From Telmatobacter sp. DSM 110680 (lineage in GTDB: Bacteria; Acidobacteriota; Terriglobia; Terriglobales; Acidobacteriaceae), in NCBI RefSeq assembly GCF_039994875.1, contig NZ_CP121196.1, positions 1,426,001 through 1,490,000 of the forward strand: a stretch of DNA of 64,000 bases. The letters run 5' to 3'. The position numbers and the translations under genes were made by a program. Under the pieces are notes generated by a model. It did no database searches and was not told where the DNA came from. It saw nothing but the letters and a program-made list of their open reading frames with translations. How positions within the stretch are numbered: the first letter of the stretch is position 1; every line of letters begins with the position of its first letter. Positions 8,765 through 17,123 of this stretch are shown here, piece by piece.

Positions 8765-10077
8765 TGAGCTCCCCCATCGACTGCGTCCAGGCCCCCACTG
8801 TCAGTAACTCTGGAACAGTTGCGCGGCTGCGCTCCTGGTGGCAAGCCGATTCTCTAAGCCGGCAATTCTTCATCTTCTTCGTTGCGGCATTCTTTTTTGA
8901 CTTTGGGATTGGCCTGTATTTCTTCCTTTTCAACTTGTTCTTACTGAATCTCCGGTTCGACGAGCGAATGATGGGCTTAGTGACCGGCGCTCTTACGCTT
9001 GGCAACGTGATCGGCACCATACCCGTAGGCATTTTGGCCCGCCGTTTCGGATTGCAGAAATTGTTGCTCTTCTGCTTCATCGCTTCGCCACTCATGTCGA
9101 TCTTGCGCACGATGGTGGCGTCGATGCCCACACAAATTGGTCTTGCATTCATCGCAGGGATGGCGTTGAGCTGCTGGCCGGTTTGCTTTGCCCCTGCCGT
9201 TGCCAGTCTGACAACCGAAAGCAATCGTGCGTTCGCATTCAGCATTGTGTTTGCCACGGGAATCGGAACCGGAACACTTGCGGGTCTGGCCGGCGGCTCA
9301 ATCCCACAGATGCTCTTCCGCATTCACGGAGTTCATCATCCTGCTGACGGAATTCGATTGGTCCTGATTGGAGCTTCTCTCCTCAACTGTATCGGCATCT
9401 GGCCGGTATCGCGCCTGAAGTTGCTCGTTCCCCCAAAGATCGAGCGAAACGGACGGCCACTCCTCAATCCCTTTCTTCTTCGATTTCTCCCCGCCTTCGC
9501 TATCTGGAGTATTGTCACCGGATCCTTCATCCCGTTCGCTCCAGTCTTCTTTCAAAAGCAACTTGGGGTTTCGCTGCAACATGTTGGCCTCATTTTTTCT
9601 GCCTCCCAATTTGCGCAATTCTCGGCAGTGCTCATGGTGCCCCTCCTCTTTCGCAAAGTTGGGTCACACGCAAAAATTATCGGTGCGCAAATTGTCGCCG
9701 GCGCTGCGGTACTTGTACTCGGTATGAGTCACAGCGCATCGTATGCCGTCGCTTGGTACCTTGTGTACACCGCGGTTCAATTTACCGCAGGACCAGGATT
9801 CTATGGGATGCTAATGGGTCGTATACCAGAAGCAGATCGCAGCACTGCATCGGCATTTCAGAATATAGTAGGCGCTCTGGCCGGGGCCGGCTCCGCAGCA
9901 CTCACTGGCGCTCTTGTCGTTCGCTATGGGTACAGCCTCGTATTCAACATCGACGCAATTCTTACAGGGGTTGTGGCCCTTCTTGTCTGCGTCACTTATG
10001 GATATTCAGCCGGCGTAGCTGATGATGCAATCGTCTCGTCAAGTGCTTTGAATAGCACAGGCGGTCGCGGCCTTTGA
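8764..10077 (+). CDS. Major facilitator superfamily transporter
   Basis: The GTG start at 8764 overlaps the last base of the kinase stop codon. The 437-residue product is strongly hydrophobic, with about twelve membrane segments in two halves. A short cytoplasmic loop with GILARRFGLQK after the second helix corresponds to MFS motif A. The N-terminal 30 residues and the C-terminus are cytoplasmic. It is likely an inner-membrane permease for the substrate brought in by the upstream TonB-dependent receptor, but exporter function cannot be excluded. Confidence 0.85.
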   Translation: MSSPIDCVQAPTVSNSGTVARLRSWWQADSLSRQFFIFFVAAFFFDFGIGLYFFLFNLFLLNLRFDERMMGLVTGALTLGNVIGTIPVGILARRFGLQKLLLFCFIASPLMSILRTMVASMPTQIGLAFIAGMALSCWPVCFAPAVASLTTESNRAFAFSIVFATGIGTGTLAGLAGGSIPQMLFRIHGVHHPADGIRLVLIGASLLNCIGIWPVSRLKLLVPPKIERNGRPLLNPFLLRFLPAFAIWSIVTGSFIPFAPVFFQKQLGVSLQHVGLIFSASQFAQFSAVLMVPLLFRKVGSHAKIIGAQIVAGAAVLVLGMSHSASYAVAWYLVYTAVQFTAGPGFYGMLMGRIPEADRSTASAFQNIVGALAGAGSAALTGALVVRYGYSLVFNIDAILTGVVALLVCVTYGYSAGVADDAIVSSSALNSTGGRGL

Positions 10078-10466
10078 TCGAGTCAGTCACTCTACCGTCC
10101 CTTGAACTTGCTCCCGTAACCTTGCGCCTCCTGAAGTCCGTCGCAAATTTGACTTCATGCCAAAACGCCCATCTGCGTCATCCGAGTCGATCAGTGTTTC
10201 CCAGGCAGATGCCCGTAGAACCGGCCACCCTTCCCTTGACGATTTCTGGACTAAATCGGTGATTTCTCAGTCGCCGACCATCCGCCAGTACACGTTAATC
10301 GACTGCTTTGCCCAGTTCAAGAGAGTTAACTGCTGTTTGAGTGCCTCACGCGGCGGAAAGCGGTGGCATAGCAGATTGTGCTTTTACTTGCGTTTGTGCT
10401 AGTTTGTGAATCCTCTACCATTCCCGCCGCTGCGCTCGCTACAAAATTTGGTTGTATGAGGTCATC
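10078..10466. other. Intergenic region, nothing identified
   Basis: This stretch of about 390 bp lies between the MFS and DUF6632 genes. Short frames are present, the longest being 81 codons at 10157-10402 on the plus strand, but it has no convincing start site, domain or composition. I see no terminator with a T-run, no tRNA and no riboswitch that I recognise. Confidence 0.5.
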
Positions 10467-10859
10467 TTGAAGAGAGAACGTTTAACACAGATCGTCTTGG
10501 TCATCGTGGGGCTGGTGAACCTGGCGATCATTTATCCGCTGTATATGGATCTGCGGAATTCCAGCTGGCTCCTGGAGCAGAAGAACGAATGCGAGCCGAT
10601 GTTTCTAAGCTTCTTCATTCCGGTCGGGGTCTTTCTACTCATCGCCGCAAGGAGACCGTTTGAGCATCGCTCGATGATTGCTCTGGCCGCATGGTGGAAC
10701 ATCTCCCATGCCGCTGTGATGGCTATCCAAACCAGTGAAGCGTGGCTTCATGGCGTTCACAGGAGCTTCACTGATGTGGTCGTAGTTCTTGTTATCGGCG
10801 GCGTTCTGCTAGTGCTTCTGCCGGCAAAACGAGAGACAGCGGTGCCAGTAGTGGCGTGA
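10467..10859 (+). CDS. DUF6632-type small membrane protein
   Basis: The protein reads MKRERLTQIVLVIVGLVNLA from a TTG at 10467 preceded by GAGGT; a TTG at 10452 is the alternative. It has about 130 residues and four predicted membrane segments: 8-28, 45-62, 70-90 and 105-125. The pattern is KRER-helix, LSFFIPVGVFLLIAARRPF, AAWWNISHAAVMAIQ, then a last hydrophobic helix, which matches my memory of the DUF6632 family. Function is unknown. No operon partner is apparent; the next gene is convergent. Confidence 0.7.
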   Translation: MKRERLTQIVLVIVGLVNLAIIYPLYMDLRNSSWLLEQKNECEPMFLSFFIPVGVFLLIAARRPFEHRSMIALAAWWNISHAAVMAIQTSEAWLHGVHRSFTDVVVVLVIGGVLLVLLPAKRETAVPVVA

Positions 10860-11005
10860 ACGAGCCTGTTTCCTGATGACACTTTTCGTGAACTCAATGA
10901 ACTGGCCGCAAAGCCGCGTTCTGGTCGAGTCACCGGCAACTATCGCTTTGAGAGCAATTCGTTGCTAGTTTGTCGACTGTGACAAGCCCGGCGTACTGTG
11001 GCTCC

Positions 11006-11626
11006 TCACGAGATCCAACCGCCACATCGAGTCTGAACAGACCAACCATCGTTTCGTTTTAAGAGCACCAAGGAACCCCCATTGCCACAAAGGCTGCCGC
11101 ACCAAAATCGGTATGAGACGATCGCGTGTTGATGCGTTCTATCGAACCAGACTTCACTCAGCGAAAACAGCGCGTTTGCGAATCCATTTTTGACCGCAGC
11201 GTCAACAGGAACCCCCTTGCCAATCTTTTTGCCAGGGTCATTCTCCTTGACTTTCCTGCTCTGCTGTTCGGGATCAACAAGGTGCAGTGCTGGAAATCCT
11301 AGACGGCCTAAATCATCGGATGAAAACGAATGAACGACCGTTGACTGGGGTGGTTCCATGGTCATCCCTTTCGAACAGTCATGGCCACCGAAAGGGACCT
11401 CACTGTCAACCGGCAGTGTCTGCCTCGATAGATTCAGAGCGCCTTCACCATCGGACAAGTAATTCTTCAAAACTGCCCGGTAAACTGCCAGCTGCTCCAC
11501 AGAGAGCGGCTTGTCGCTCACCACTACCCGCGTTCCCTCGCCGGCTGGTTGCGCATGTACGCCAGTCGCAACGAGCGCCGAGACAGCAACCACCGCGCTG
11601 AATAGAATTGCTTTACTAGCCTTCAC
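11006..11626 (-). CDS. Secreted protein of unknown function, cysteine-containing
   Basis: The chosen start is the GTG at 11626, with GGGGGA nine bases upstream and a clean signal peptide (MKASKAILFSAVVAVSALVA ... VHAQ); the frame extends to 11734 with no such support. The 206-residue product has Cys in HDCSKG and three near the C-terminus in FWCGSLCGNGG and TRCGGW, so disulphides in the periplasm are plausible. The C-terminal motif GSLVLLKRNDGWSVQTRCGGW resembles a small beta-rich domain. I do not recognise the family. It is divergent from the DUF4440-like gene. Confidence 0.65.
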   Translation of the reverse strand: MKASKAILFSAVVAVSALVATGVHAQPAGEGTRVVVSDKPLSVEQLAVYRAVLKNYLSDGEGALNLSRQTLPVDSEVPFGGHDCSKGMTMEPPQSTVVHSFSSDDLGRLGFPALHLVDPEQQSRKVKENDPGKKIGKGVPVDAAVKNGFANALFSLSEVWFDRTHQHAIVSYRFWCGSLCGNGGSLVLLKRNDGWSVQTRCGGWIS

Positions 11627-11916
11627 GAAATTCGTCCCCCGTCGGATATCAGCTGATCTGCTGTCTTTCTTAGACACCGTGGACCAAAGAACAGGGCACA
11701 AGATCGCTGCATTTCTCCTTCGGGCCCGAATCACCGCCTACTGAGACACTGAGACCAAGAAGTTGCCAATGCCCCATAGGCGACAGCCGCTCACTCGGTT
11801 CGGCGGCGGCAAGCTGCTATGCGTTGTGTATTATTCGGATGTGTCCCTTGCCAAAGCATCCAAACGCTGAAACCTCTGGTGGCGACTTTGGCAGTTCGCG
11901 GATTTGAGGCAGTCAC

Positions 11917-12369
11917 ATGGAAGGAAAAGATCAGTCGGCGAACGCCATGGTTGCGACGATTAACAACATGGAACGGCAGTGGAATGACGCCATTCTGAGA
12001 AGAGATGTTGCATCTGCAGCTAGTTTTCAGGCACCGGAATTCAAACTTGTCGTTGGAGCCGAGGGGCAACCTCTACAGGTAATACCTAGAGAGCTGTGGC
12101 TCTCTGTCCTGCCCCGTTACGTGATCCATCGGCACGAGATCACGGATGTGCATGTGTCTATTTGGAACGACGTGGCCGTCGCGACGCTCGCCCTCACTCA
12201 GAAGGCGGAGCCACTGAATCATCGCGACATTAGCGGTAACTTTCTCATTACGGATATTTGGGTTCGCCGAGATGAGAACTGGCTGATTGCCGAACGCCAC
12301 TCGTCTCGCCAGGAGAAAGCTTCAGCGCCGGTACGAGGAGCATTTCAAACAATAGAGATGTCCCACTGA
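11917..12369 (+). CDS. NTF2-like / DUF4440 protein
   Basis: The product is 150 residues with no signal peptide. The layout is the SnoaL/NTF2 cone fold of DUF4440: an N-terminal helix (NNMERQWNDAILRRDVASAA), a beta-hairpin carrying the pocket residues (APEFKLVVG), then paired strands ending FLITDIWVRRDENWLIAERH, a hallmark of the family. Members bind small ligands or are simple enzymes; nothing here identifies the ligand. It is a stand-alone gene on the plus strand. Confidence 0.75.
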   Translation: MEGKDQSANAMVATINNMERQWNDAILRRDVASAASFQAPEFKLVVGAEGQPLQVIPRELWLSVLPRYVIHRHEITDVHVSIWNDVAVATLALTQKAEPLNHRDISGNFLITDIWVRRDENWLIAERHSSRQEKASAPVRGAFQTIEMSH

Positions 12370-12530
12370 AATTCCCGCAACTTTCACGCTTCGTGGTACT
12401 CTCTTCGCAGCGCTGAAGGGCGCACCCGGTCCGCGGGAAGGACAGAAGTCCACCTTTTCTTCCAATCTGGTTTTCGAACTGACTTTCAGCCCTCTAAGTG
12501 CGGACCTGGGCGTATGAGAGGAAGTTCGTC

Positions 12531-13646
12531 ATGCCGGCCAAGCAATTTCCGTCGAAACCCGACCTCAATCATCTGAAATATCAAGCTAGAGATCTGCTCA
12601 AATGGCACGCTGCTCACGATCGCAGAGTTGCGCAACGTATCCGGGAATTTCATCCGCGCCTTCGCACGGCCACGGACGAGGAGATTTTTGCAGCAGCGTT
12701 AAAGCTGAGCGATGCGCAGTTGACGATCGCGCGAGAGTACGGCTTCAAAAGCTGGGCGCGGCTCAAAGCTCACGTGGAGTCGCCGGATTTGGCGAGCCGA
12801 CTGACACTTCCCCATCATGAGCGAATTGAGGACGCCGTGTTTCGTCACGCCGTTGATTTGCTGGATGTTGGGGATGAGGCGGGATTGCGCGAGCACTTGA
12901 AGCAGCATCCGAAGCTCGTGCTCCAGCATGTTGAATTCGAGGGTGGGAATTACTTTCACGCTCCGACGCTGCTGGAGTTCATTGCGGAGAATCCGGTTCG
13001 CAACGGAACTTTGCCGGGCAATATTGTAGAGGTCGCGCGAGTAATTTTGGATGCCGGTCCCGATCATGCATCGTGCGATGCGGCGCTCGGGCTGGTGGTG
13101 ACGGGGAGGGTGGTTGAAGAATGCGGCGTGCAGATTGCGCTGATTGAGCTGTTGTGTGATTACGGCGCGGATCCGGATAGCGGCATTCGCGCGGCGGCCA
13201 CGCAACAGAATTTGGCGGCGGCACATGCCTTGATTGCGCGTGGTGCACAAGTTGATCTGACCATTGCGGCAGCGATGGGACGCGTAGACGATGCTCGCCG
13301 GATGCTGCCCATTGCGGATGCTGGCGAGCGACACCTTGCCCTGGCTTTCGCTAGCCAGAAGGGCGAGATCGAGATCGTTCGATTGCTGCTGGACGCCGGC
13401 GAAGATCCGAACCGGTATAACCCTCTGGGGAGCCATTCGCATTCGACGCCTTTGCACCAAGCCGCGCTGTATGGCCATGTGGACGTTGTGCGGCTGCTTA
13501 TCGAGCGCGGCGCCAGGGTCGACATGAAGGACCTGCTGTGGCAGGGAACACCGGCGGACTGGGCGAAGCATGAAGGCAGAACAGAAGCGGAAATCCTCTT
13601 ACGAAAAGTTGAGCTGCAGTGCCGAAGTGTCAGCGGAGGCGGTTAA
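12531..13646 (+). CDS. Ankyrin-repeat protein
   Basis: The start is the ATG at 12531, preceded by GAGGAAG seven bases away; the frame is open to 12498. The first 90 residues form a helical domain (DLNHLKYQARDLLKWHAAHD ... FKSWARLKAHV) that I recall preceding ankyrin repeats in other soil-bacterial proteins. The rest, about residues 95-360, carries ankyrin-like units, clearest at the end: EIVRLLLDAGEDPNRYNPLG, TPLHQAALYGHVDVVRLLIE and RGARVDMKDLLWQGTPADWA. It is a cytoplasmic protein-binding scaffold with unknown partners. Its last 17 bases overlap the 3' end of the opposing proline-rich gene. Confidence 0.85.
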   Translation: MPAKQFPSKPDLNHLKYQARDLLKWHAAHDRRVAQRIREFHPRLRTATDEEIFAAALKLSDAQLTIAREYGFKSWARLKAHVESPDLASRLTLPHHERIEDAVFRHAVDLLDVGDEAGLREHLKQHPKLVLQHVEFEGGNYFHAPTLLEFIAENPVRNGTLPGNIVEVARVILDAGPDHASCDAALGLVVTGRVVEECGVQIALIELLCDYGADPDSGIRAAATQQNLAAAHALIARGAQVDLTIAAAMGRVDDARRMLPIADAGERHLALAFASQKGEIEIVRLLLDAGEDPNRYNPLGSHSHSTPLHQAALYGHVDVVRLLIERGARVDMKDLLWQGTPADWAKHEGRTEAEILLRKVELQCRSVSGGG

Positions 13647-14307
13647 ACCAGTCGGTAAAGATTGCTTGTGCGTTTGGTTTGGACATGCCCTCGATGGAGA
13701 AATGCAGTTTCTTTCCGGAAGCGAGACGAACTCCATTTTCATCGACCGCGCTGATTTCAGAGATAGCCACCTGCATGCCGGCGTGGGAGTCGCTGGGGCA
13801 ATTGAATTGAAGACCGGTGCTGCTGAGAATGAGTTGACCGGAACAGCCGCCGAAAGCCTTGTCATGGCGAGCGTTGTAGGACAAAGGTGCATAGGCCGGG
13901 CGGGCTGCAGTGACAGGGGCAACGGGGGTGGATCCGGGTATGGGAGCGGGAGCGACTATAGTCGTGGCGGTGTTTGGTGCTGCACCTTGCGGGGACGGGG
14001 TTGGTGCAGCGTTCGCCGTCTGCTGGTTCGGCACATTTGGGAGCGGAGACCGGGGAGCAGGCACTGTGGGTGGCAGCAGGGGCTTTCCGGCTGGTGGCTT
14101 AGGCTTGGTGCCTGACGTGAGAAGCGAGGAAGGGTGACTTACCGAATGTCCGAAGTCGGTGGCTGTTTTTATTGTGCCGGGGCGCGCTGCAAGCCAGATG
14201 ATGAGGGCTGCGATCGGGACGGCGATTACGAAGAACAGAGTTTTCGGTGTTAAATGCTTCGGGCGAGGCGAAAGCCCAAGGCGTGGATTTGAAGTATTGC
14301 CGCTCAA
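13630..14307 (-). CDS. Membrane-anchored proline-rich protein of unknown function
   Basis: The product is 225 residues from a TTG at 14307 preceded by AAAGGA. Layout: short basic cytoplasmic tail (1-22), one membrane helix (about 24-42, TLFFVIAVPIAALIIWLAA), a long Pro/Ala/Thr linker (about 65-130) and a compact C-terminal domain of about 80 residues (AFGGCSGQLILSSTGLQFNC ... LHFSIEGMSKPNAQAIFTDW). The C-terminal part resembles a PH-like domain as seen in other acidobacterial membrane proteins, but I cannot confirm it. Convergent overlap with the ankyrin gene. Confidence 0.7.
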   Translation of the reverse strand: MSGNTSNPRLGLSPRPKHLTPKTLFFVIAVPIAALIIWLAARPGTIKTATDFGHSVSHPSSLLTSGTKPKPPAGKPLLPPTVPAPRSPLPNVPNQQTANAAPTPSPQGAAPNTATTIVAPAPIPGSTPVAPVTAARPAYAPLSYNARHDKAFGGCSGQLILSSTGLQFNCPSDSHAGMQVAISEISAVDENGVRLASGKKLHFSIEGMSKPNAQAIFTDWFNRLR

Positions 14308-14514
14308 GGCAGATTCCTTTCAGGGGGTGGAATCCTTCCGCCGCATAGCAGAATGCCGGAACCTAGTATCGCCCATGGGTAGCAGGGATGTCATCCACCT
14401 ACGCTGTTGGATGCAAACAGGGGCAGCCTGATTGCGTTGCTCCTCGCCCAATTTGCCAATAGCTCGTGGGGGTGGCTGCCGACACTCTGAGTCGTGCATA
14501 CGGTGAACCGGGTG

Positions 14515-15939
14515 TCAGGCTTTGGGCAACCGTACGGTTGCGGTTGTTCCATTTCCCGGATTGCTAGACAGAGTGATGGAGCCTTTAGATCTTTCAACTA
14601 TGGCTTTGCAGATGGCCAAGCCAAGTCCAGCACCGCCGGTGGCACGTGCGCGCGATGGGTCTCCGCGATAGAAGCGGTCAAAGACATGCGGAAGAGCAGA
14701 GGGATCAATGCCTTCGCCGTGGTCCTGGACCGTGAATTCAACCGCGTTCCCGCGAAGCACTACGCTGAGTTCAACCTGCGATCGCTGCGGGCTGTGCTGG
14801 ATGGCGTTCATCAGGAGGTTGGAGATGATCAGCTTGCAATCCTCACTGTTAAGTGGAACGATGCAGGCGTCCGCAGGCAGAGAGCCTACAGCCAACTCCA
14901 CATTCCGTACGGCGGCAAAGGTCTCAAGCTCGGCGACGGTCTGAGCAGCACCCTGGCTCAAATCGCAATTGTCTTCAGAGTGCGAACTTGCGGTGCCGCT
15001 TTCGACGCGAGCCATAGTCAACATTTTGGCAACGAGTTCTTCAATGCGACCGGTGTCAGCGAGGGCGCGCTCGTTGCCAGCCTGGTATTCCTCTGGTGTG
15101 CGAGGGCGCATGCCTACGAGTTGCAGAGACGACTTAACGACGGCGACTGAAGTTTTCAACTCGTGTGCCGCGTCGGAAACAAATGTTCGTTGCTGCTTGA
15201 ATGATCGCTCCAGCCTCTGCAGCGCGTTCTCAAGTGCACTGGTCAAGGGCGCGAGTTCGGCGGTTTCGCGCGCGGAGGCCGGTGGTGTGAACTCCCATGA
15301 TTCCGCCGAGACGCGGCCGGCCATAGCGGCAAGCTGCCGCAGGGGATCAAGTCCACGATGAAGCACCCACGCGATCAGCGGTCCGGTAATAAGGATGAGG
15401 AGCAGCATGCCCGCCGCATAGAATTCCACCGCCCCATAGATCGCTTCCCAAACGCGTTCGGTAGGTGCGCCATAAAGGATGGTGACGAAACGAAGATGGC
15501 CACCGCCGGGTTCTCCGGGGTCGACGATGCGCGTGCCGCGCATGAAGAGCAGCCGGTAGCCGTGATCGTGGAGCTTGATACGGGAGAAGCCATTGTGGTC
15601 GGGAATCGATGCCATCGCCGCGCTGCCATTCCAATTCGGAGAGCGGCCCAGAAGATGTCCGCGCCCATCCCAGACTTCGTAGACATCTTCAAACGGCACA
15701 TGCAGGTCTGCCAGGTCGAGCATCACGTTGTCGCCTGTGTCTTCTGCGTCCTGCACTGCGCCCAGCACCGAATCAGCACGGCCATGCAACATCACGTCGA
15801 AAGAGCGAAAATGGCTGTGGCGCTCGTACCCCCAGGCAAGCAGGATGACGATCATGGCCGAGGCCAGTTCCACCAGCAAGACTGCCGCGATCAGGCGAAA
15901 CGCGATGCTGGTCTTTGCAAGTGCGGAGAGGCGCCTCAT
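14515..15939 (-). CDS. Sensor histidine kinase (EnvZ/QseC-like)
   Basis: The product is 474 residues. It has two membrane helices (about 14-36 and 172-194) flanking a periplasmic sensor of about 130 residues, then HAMP (195-250), a dimerisation domain with phosphoacceptor His259 in SDAAHELKTS, and an ATPase domain with N-box (LLMNAIQHSP), G1 (DHGEGI), F-box (FDRFYRG) and G2 (GGAGLGLAICKAI). The canonical Pro after HELK/R is replaced by Ser (HELKTSV), a tolerated change. It lies downstream of its response regulator with an ATGA overlap, so the two form an operon. The signal is unknown. Confidence 0.92.
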   Translation of the reverse strand: MRRLSALAKTSIAFRLIAAVLLVELASAMIVILLAWGYERHSHFRSFDVMLHGRADSVLGAVQDAEDTGDNVMLDLADLHVPFEDVYEVWDGRGHLLGRSPNWNGSAAMASIPDHNGFSRIKLHDHGYRLLFMRGTRIVDPGEPGGGHLRFVTILYGAPTERVWEAIYGAVEFYAAGMLLLILITGPLIAWVLHRGLDPLRQLAAMAGRVSAESWEFTPPASARETAELAPLTSALENALQRLERSFKQQRTFVSDAAHELKTSVAVVKSSLQLVGMRPRTPEEYQAGNERALADTGRIEELVAKMLTMARVESGTASSHSEDNCDLSQGAAQTVAELETFAAVRNVELAVGSLPADACIVPLNSEDCKLIISNLLMNAIQHSPQRSQVELSVVLRGNAVEFTVQDHGEGIDPSALPHVFDRFYRGDPSRARATGGAGLGLAICKAIVERSKGSITLSSNPGNGTTATVRLPKA

Positions 15940-16625
15940 GCGGCGGGCTCGGGCGAGAGTCGATAACCGCGGCCTCGCAGGGTTTCGATCACCGGGGCCG
16001 CGTCGGGTACGGATGCATCCAGCTTCTTGCGAAGGTTCGAGACGTGCGCCTCGATCACATTGGAGTGGTGTTCCCAGTTGTAGTCGTAGAGGTGCTCAAG
16101 CAGTTCCTGCTTGCTAACGACCTTGCGCGGATGATGCAGCAGGTATTCGAGGATGTGGTACTCGGTGGGCGAAAGATCGACGAGCGCTCCGTTGCGGTGT
16201 ACAGTCTGTTCCAACGAGTTGAGTGTGACGCCTAGCGCGTTCAGGGTTGGATGCGCCGCGCCCTTGCCGCGCCGGATCAGCGCCTTTACGCGGGCGAGAA
16301 GCTCGCCGAGATCGAAGGGCTTGGCGAGGTAGTCGTCAGCCCCGGCGTTCAGCAATTCAACGATGGTGTCTTTGCCTTCCTTGGCGGTAAGAATGAGGAC
16401 CGGGGTCGCGTCTTTGCGGGCGCGCATGCGACGTAGCACTCCCGAACCGTCGAGTTTGGGCAGCATCAGGTCGAGGATCACGAGGTCGTAACAGAGGTTG
16501 CGCGCCGCGTCATCGCCGGCCTCGCCGTCGGCTGCCCAATCTACGGCAAAGCCCGGGCCGTCGCGCAGGGCCGCAGAAAGATTGTCGGCCAGACGGACTT
16601 CGTCTTCCACCAGCAGAATGCGCAT
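15936..16625 (-). CDS. OmpR/PhoB-family response regulator
   Basis: The start is the ATG at 16625 (MRILLVEDE), the natural receiver start; the open frame upstream to 16721 adds an unrelated stretch. The 229-residue product has a receiver domain with the acidic pair E7-D8, phosphoacceptor D52 (LVILDLMLPKLDG) and the conserved Lys in LTAKEG. A winged-helix DNA-binding domain follows (LSPTEYHILEYLLHHPRKVV ... NVIEAHVSNLRKKL ... GRGYRL). It is the cognate partner of the overlapping histidine kinase. Confidence 0.93.
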   Translation of the reverse strand: MRILLVEDEVRLADNLSAALRDGPGFAVDWAADGEAGDDAARNLCYDLVILDLMLPKLDGSGVLRRMRARKDATPVLILTAKEGKDTIVELLNAGADDYLAKPFDLGELLARVKALIRRGKGAAHPTLNALGVTLNSLEQTVHRNGALVDLSPTEYHILEYLLHHPRKVVSKQELLEHLYDYNWEHHSNVIEAHVSNLRKKLDASVPDAAPVIETLRGRGYRLSPEPAA

Positions 16626-16794
16626 GGGTTCTCCAATGAAGATTATTGTCACAGGTAGATTAAACGTTGCTGAAGTATGAGGCGATCTCTGCCTAGCAAG
16701 GCGCCAGGAGAACAGGGTCAACGGTGTGAAGCGCGGCCTTTACACTACATAAGGTCGTAGCGGTAAATCCCGATTTCTGCGAGTATTGGCAAGT

Positions 16795-17019
16795 ATGATC
16801 CCCGATTCGTGGAATAAGCCGTGGCCGTTTGGCGTCGTGCTTTTCGGGCTGCTCATGCTGTTCCTGGCGGTGATTGGAACGTTTACTGGGAAGACATATG
16901 GTAGAGGTGGCAGTGCGATTCGCGCGAAAGCCCCATTCGACTATTGGCTGACACTCGTTTTGCAATACGTATGCGGCTTGCTTTTGATTTGGTATGGGTT
17001 CTTTAAGCTGTCCTACTAA
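16795..17019 (+). CDS. Small two-helix membrane protein
   Basis: This frame encodes 74 residues from the ATG at 16795 (MIPDSWNKPWPFGVVLFG). Two hydrophobic helices are predicted at about 12-32 and 52-70, joined by a basic glycine-rich loop (GKTYGRGGSAIRAKAPF). There is no strong ribosome site, and the family is unknown to me. The opposite-strand frame over this stretch looks like a shadow. The coherent membrane topology is the main argument that it is real. Confidence 0.55.
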   Translation: MIPDSWNKPWPFGVVLFGLLMLFLAVIGTFTGKTYGRGGSAIRAKAPFDYWLTLVLQYVCGLLLIWYGFFKLSY

Positions 17020-17123
17020 TCGCTTCATTCGAGAACTCATGCCGAGTCACTCTGGCGCTTGGAACTGCACTTCGATGCATTACTCTTATCCCTGCGTCTC
17101 ATTCCGATTCACGGACCCAACTT

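Noticed and set aside
10157..10402. 81-codon plus-strand frame in the gap after the MFS gene
   Set aside because: No ribosome site, no domain and unnatural composition.
10860..10980. Open 40-codon stretch in frame after the DUF6632 stop that reads like protein (PDDTFRELNELAAKPRSG)
   Set aside because: No start codon or homologue that I recognise; a stop codon precedes it and nothing similar is nearby. Could be a gene remnant but cannot be supported.
12699..13571. Minus-strand 290-codon frame under the ankyrin gene
   Set aside because: The plus strand shows clear ankyrin repeats in the same interval; the minus frame has no start site or domain.
13570..14115. Plus-strand 181-codon Gly-rich frame
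   Set aside because: It is the complement of the proline-rich linker of the minus-strand membrane protein; Gly-rich content is a by-product of Pro codons read backwards.
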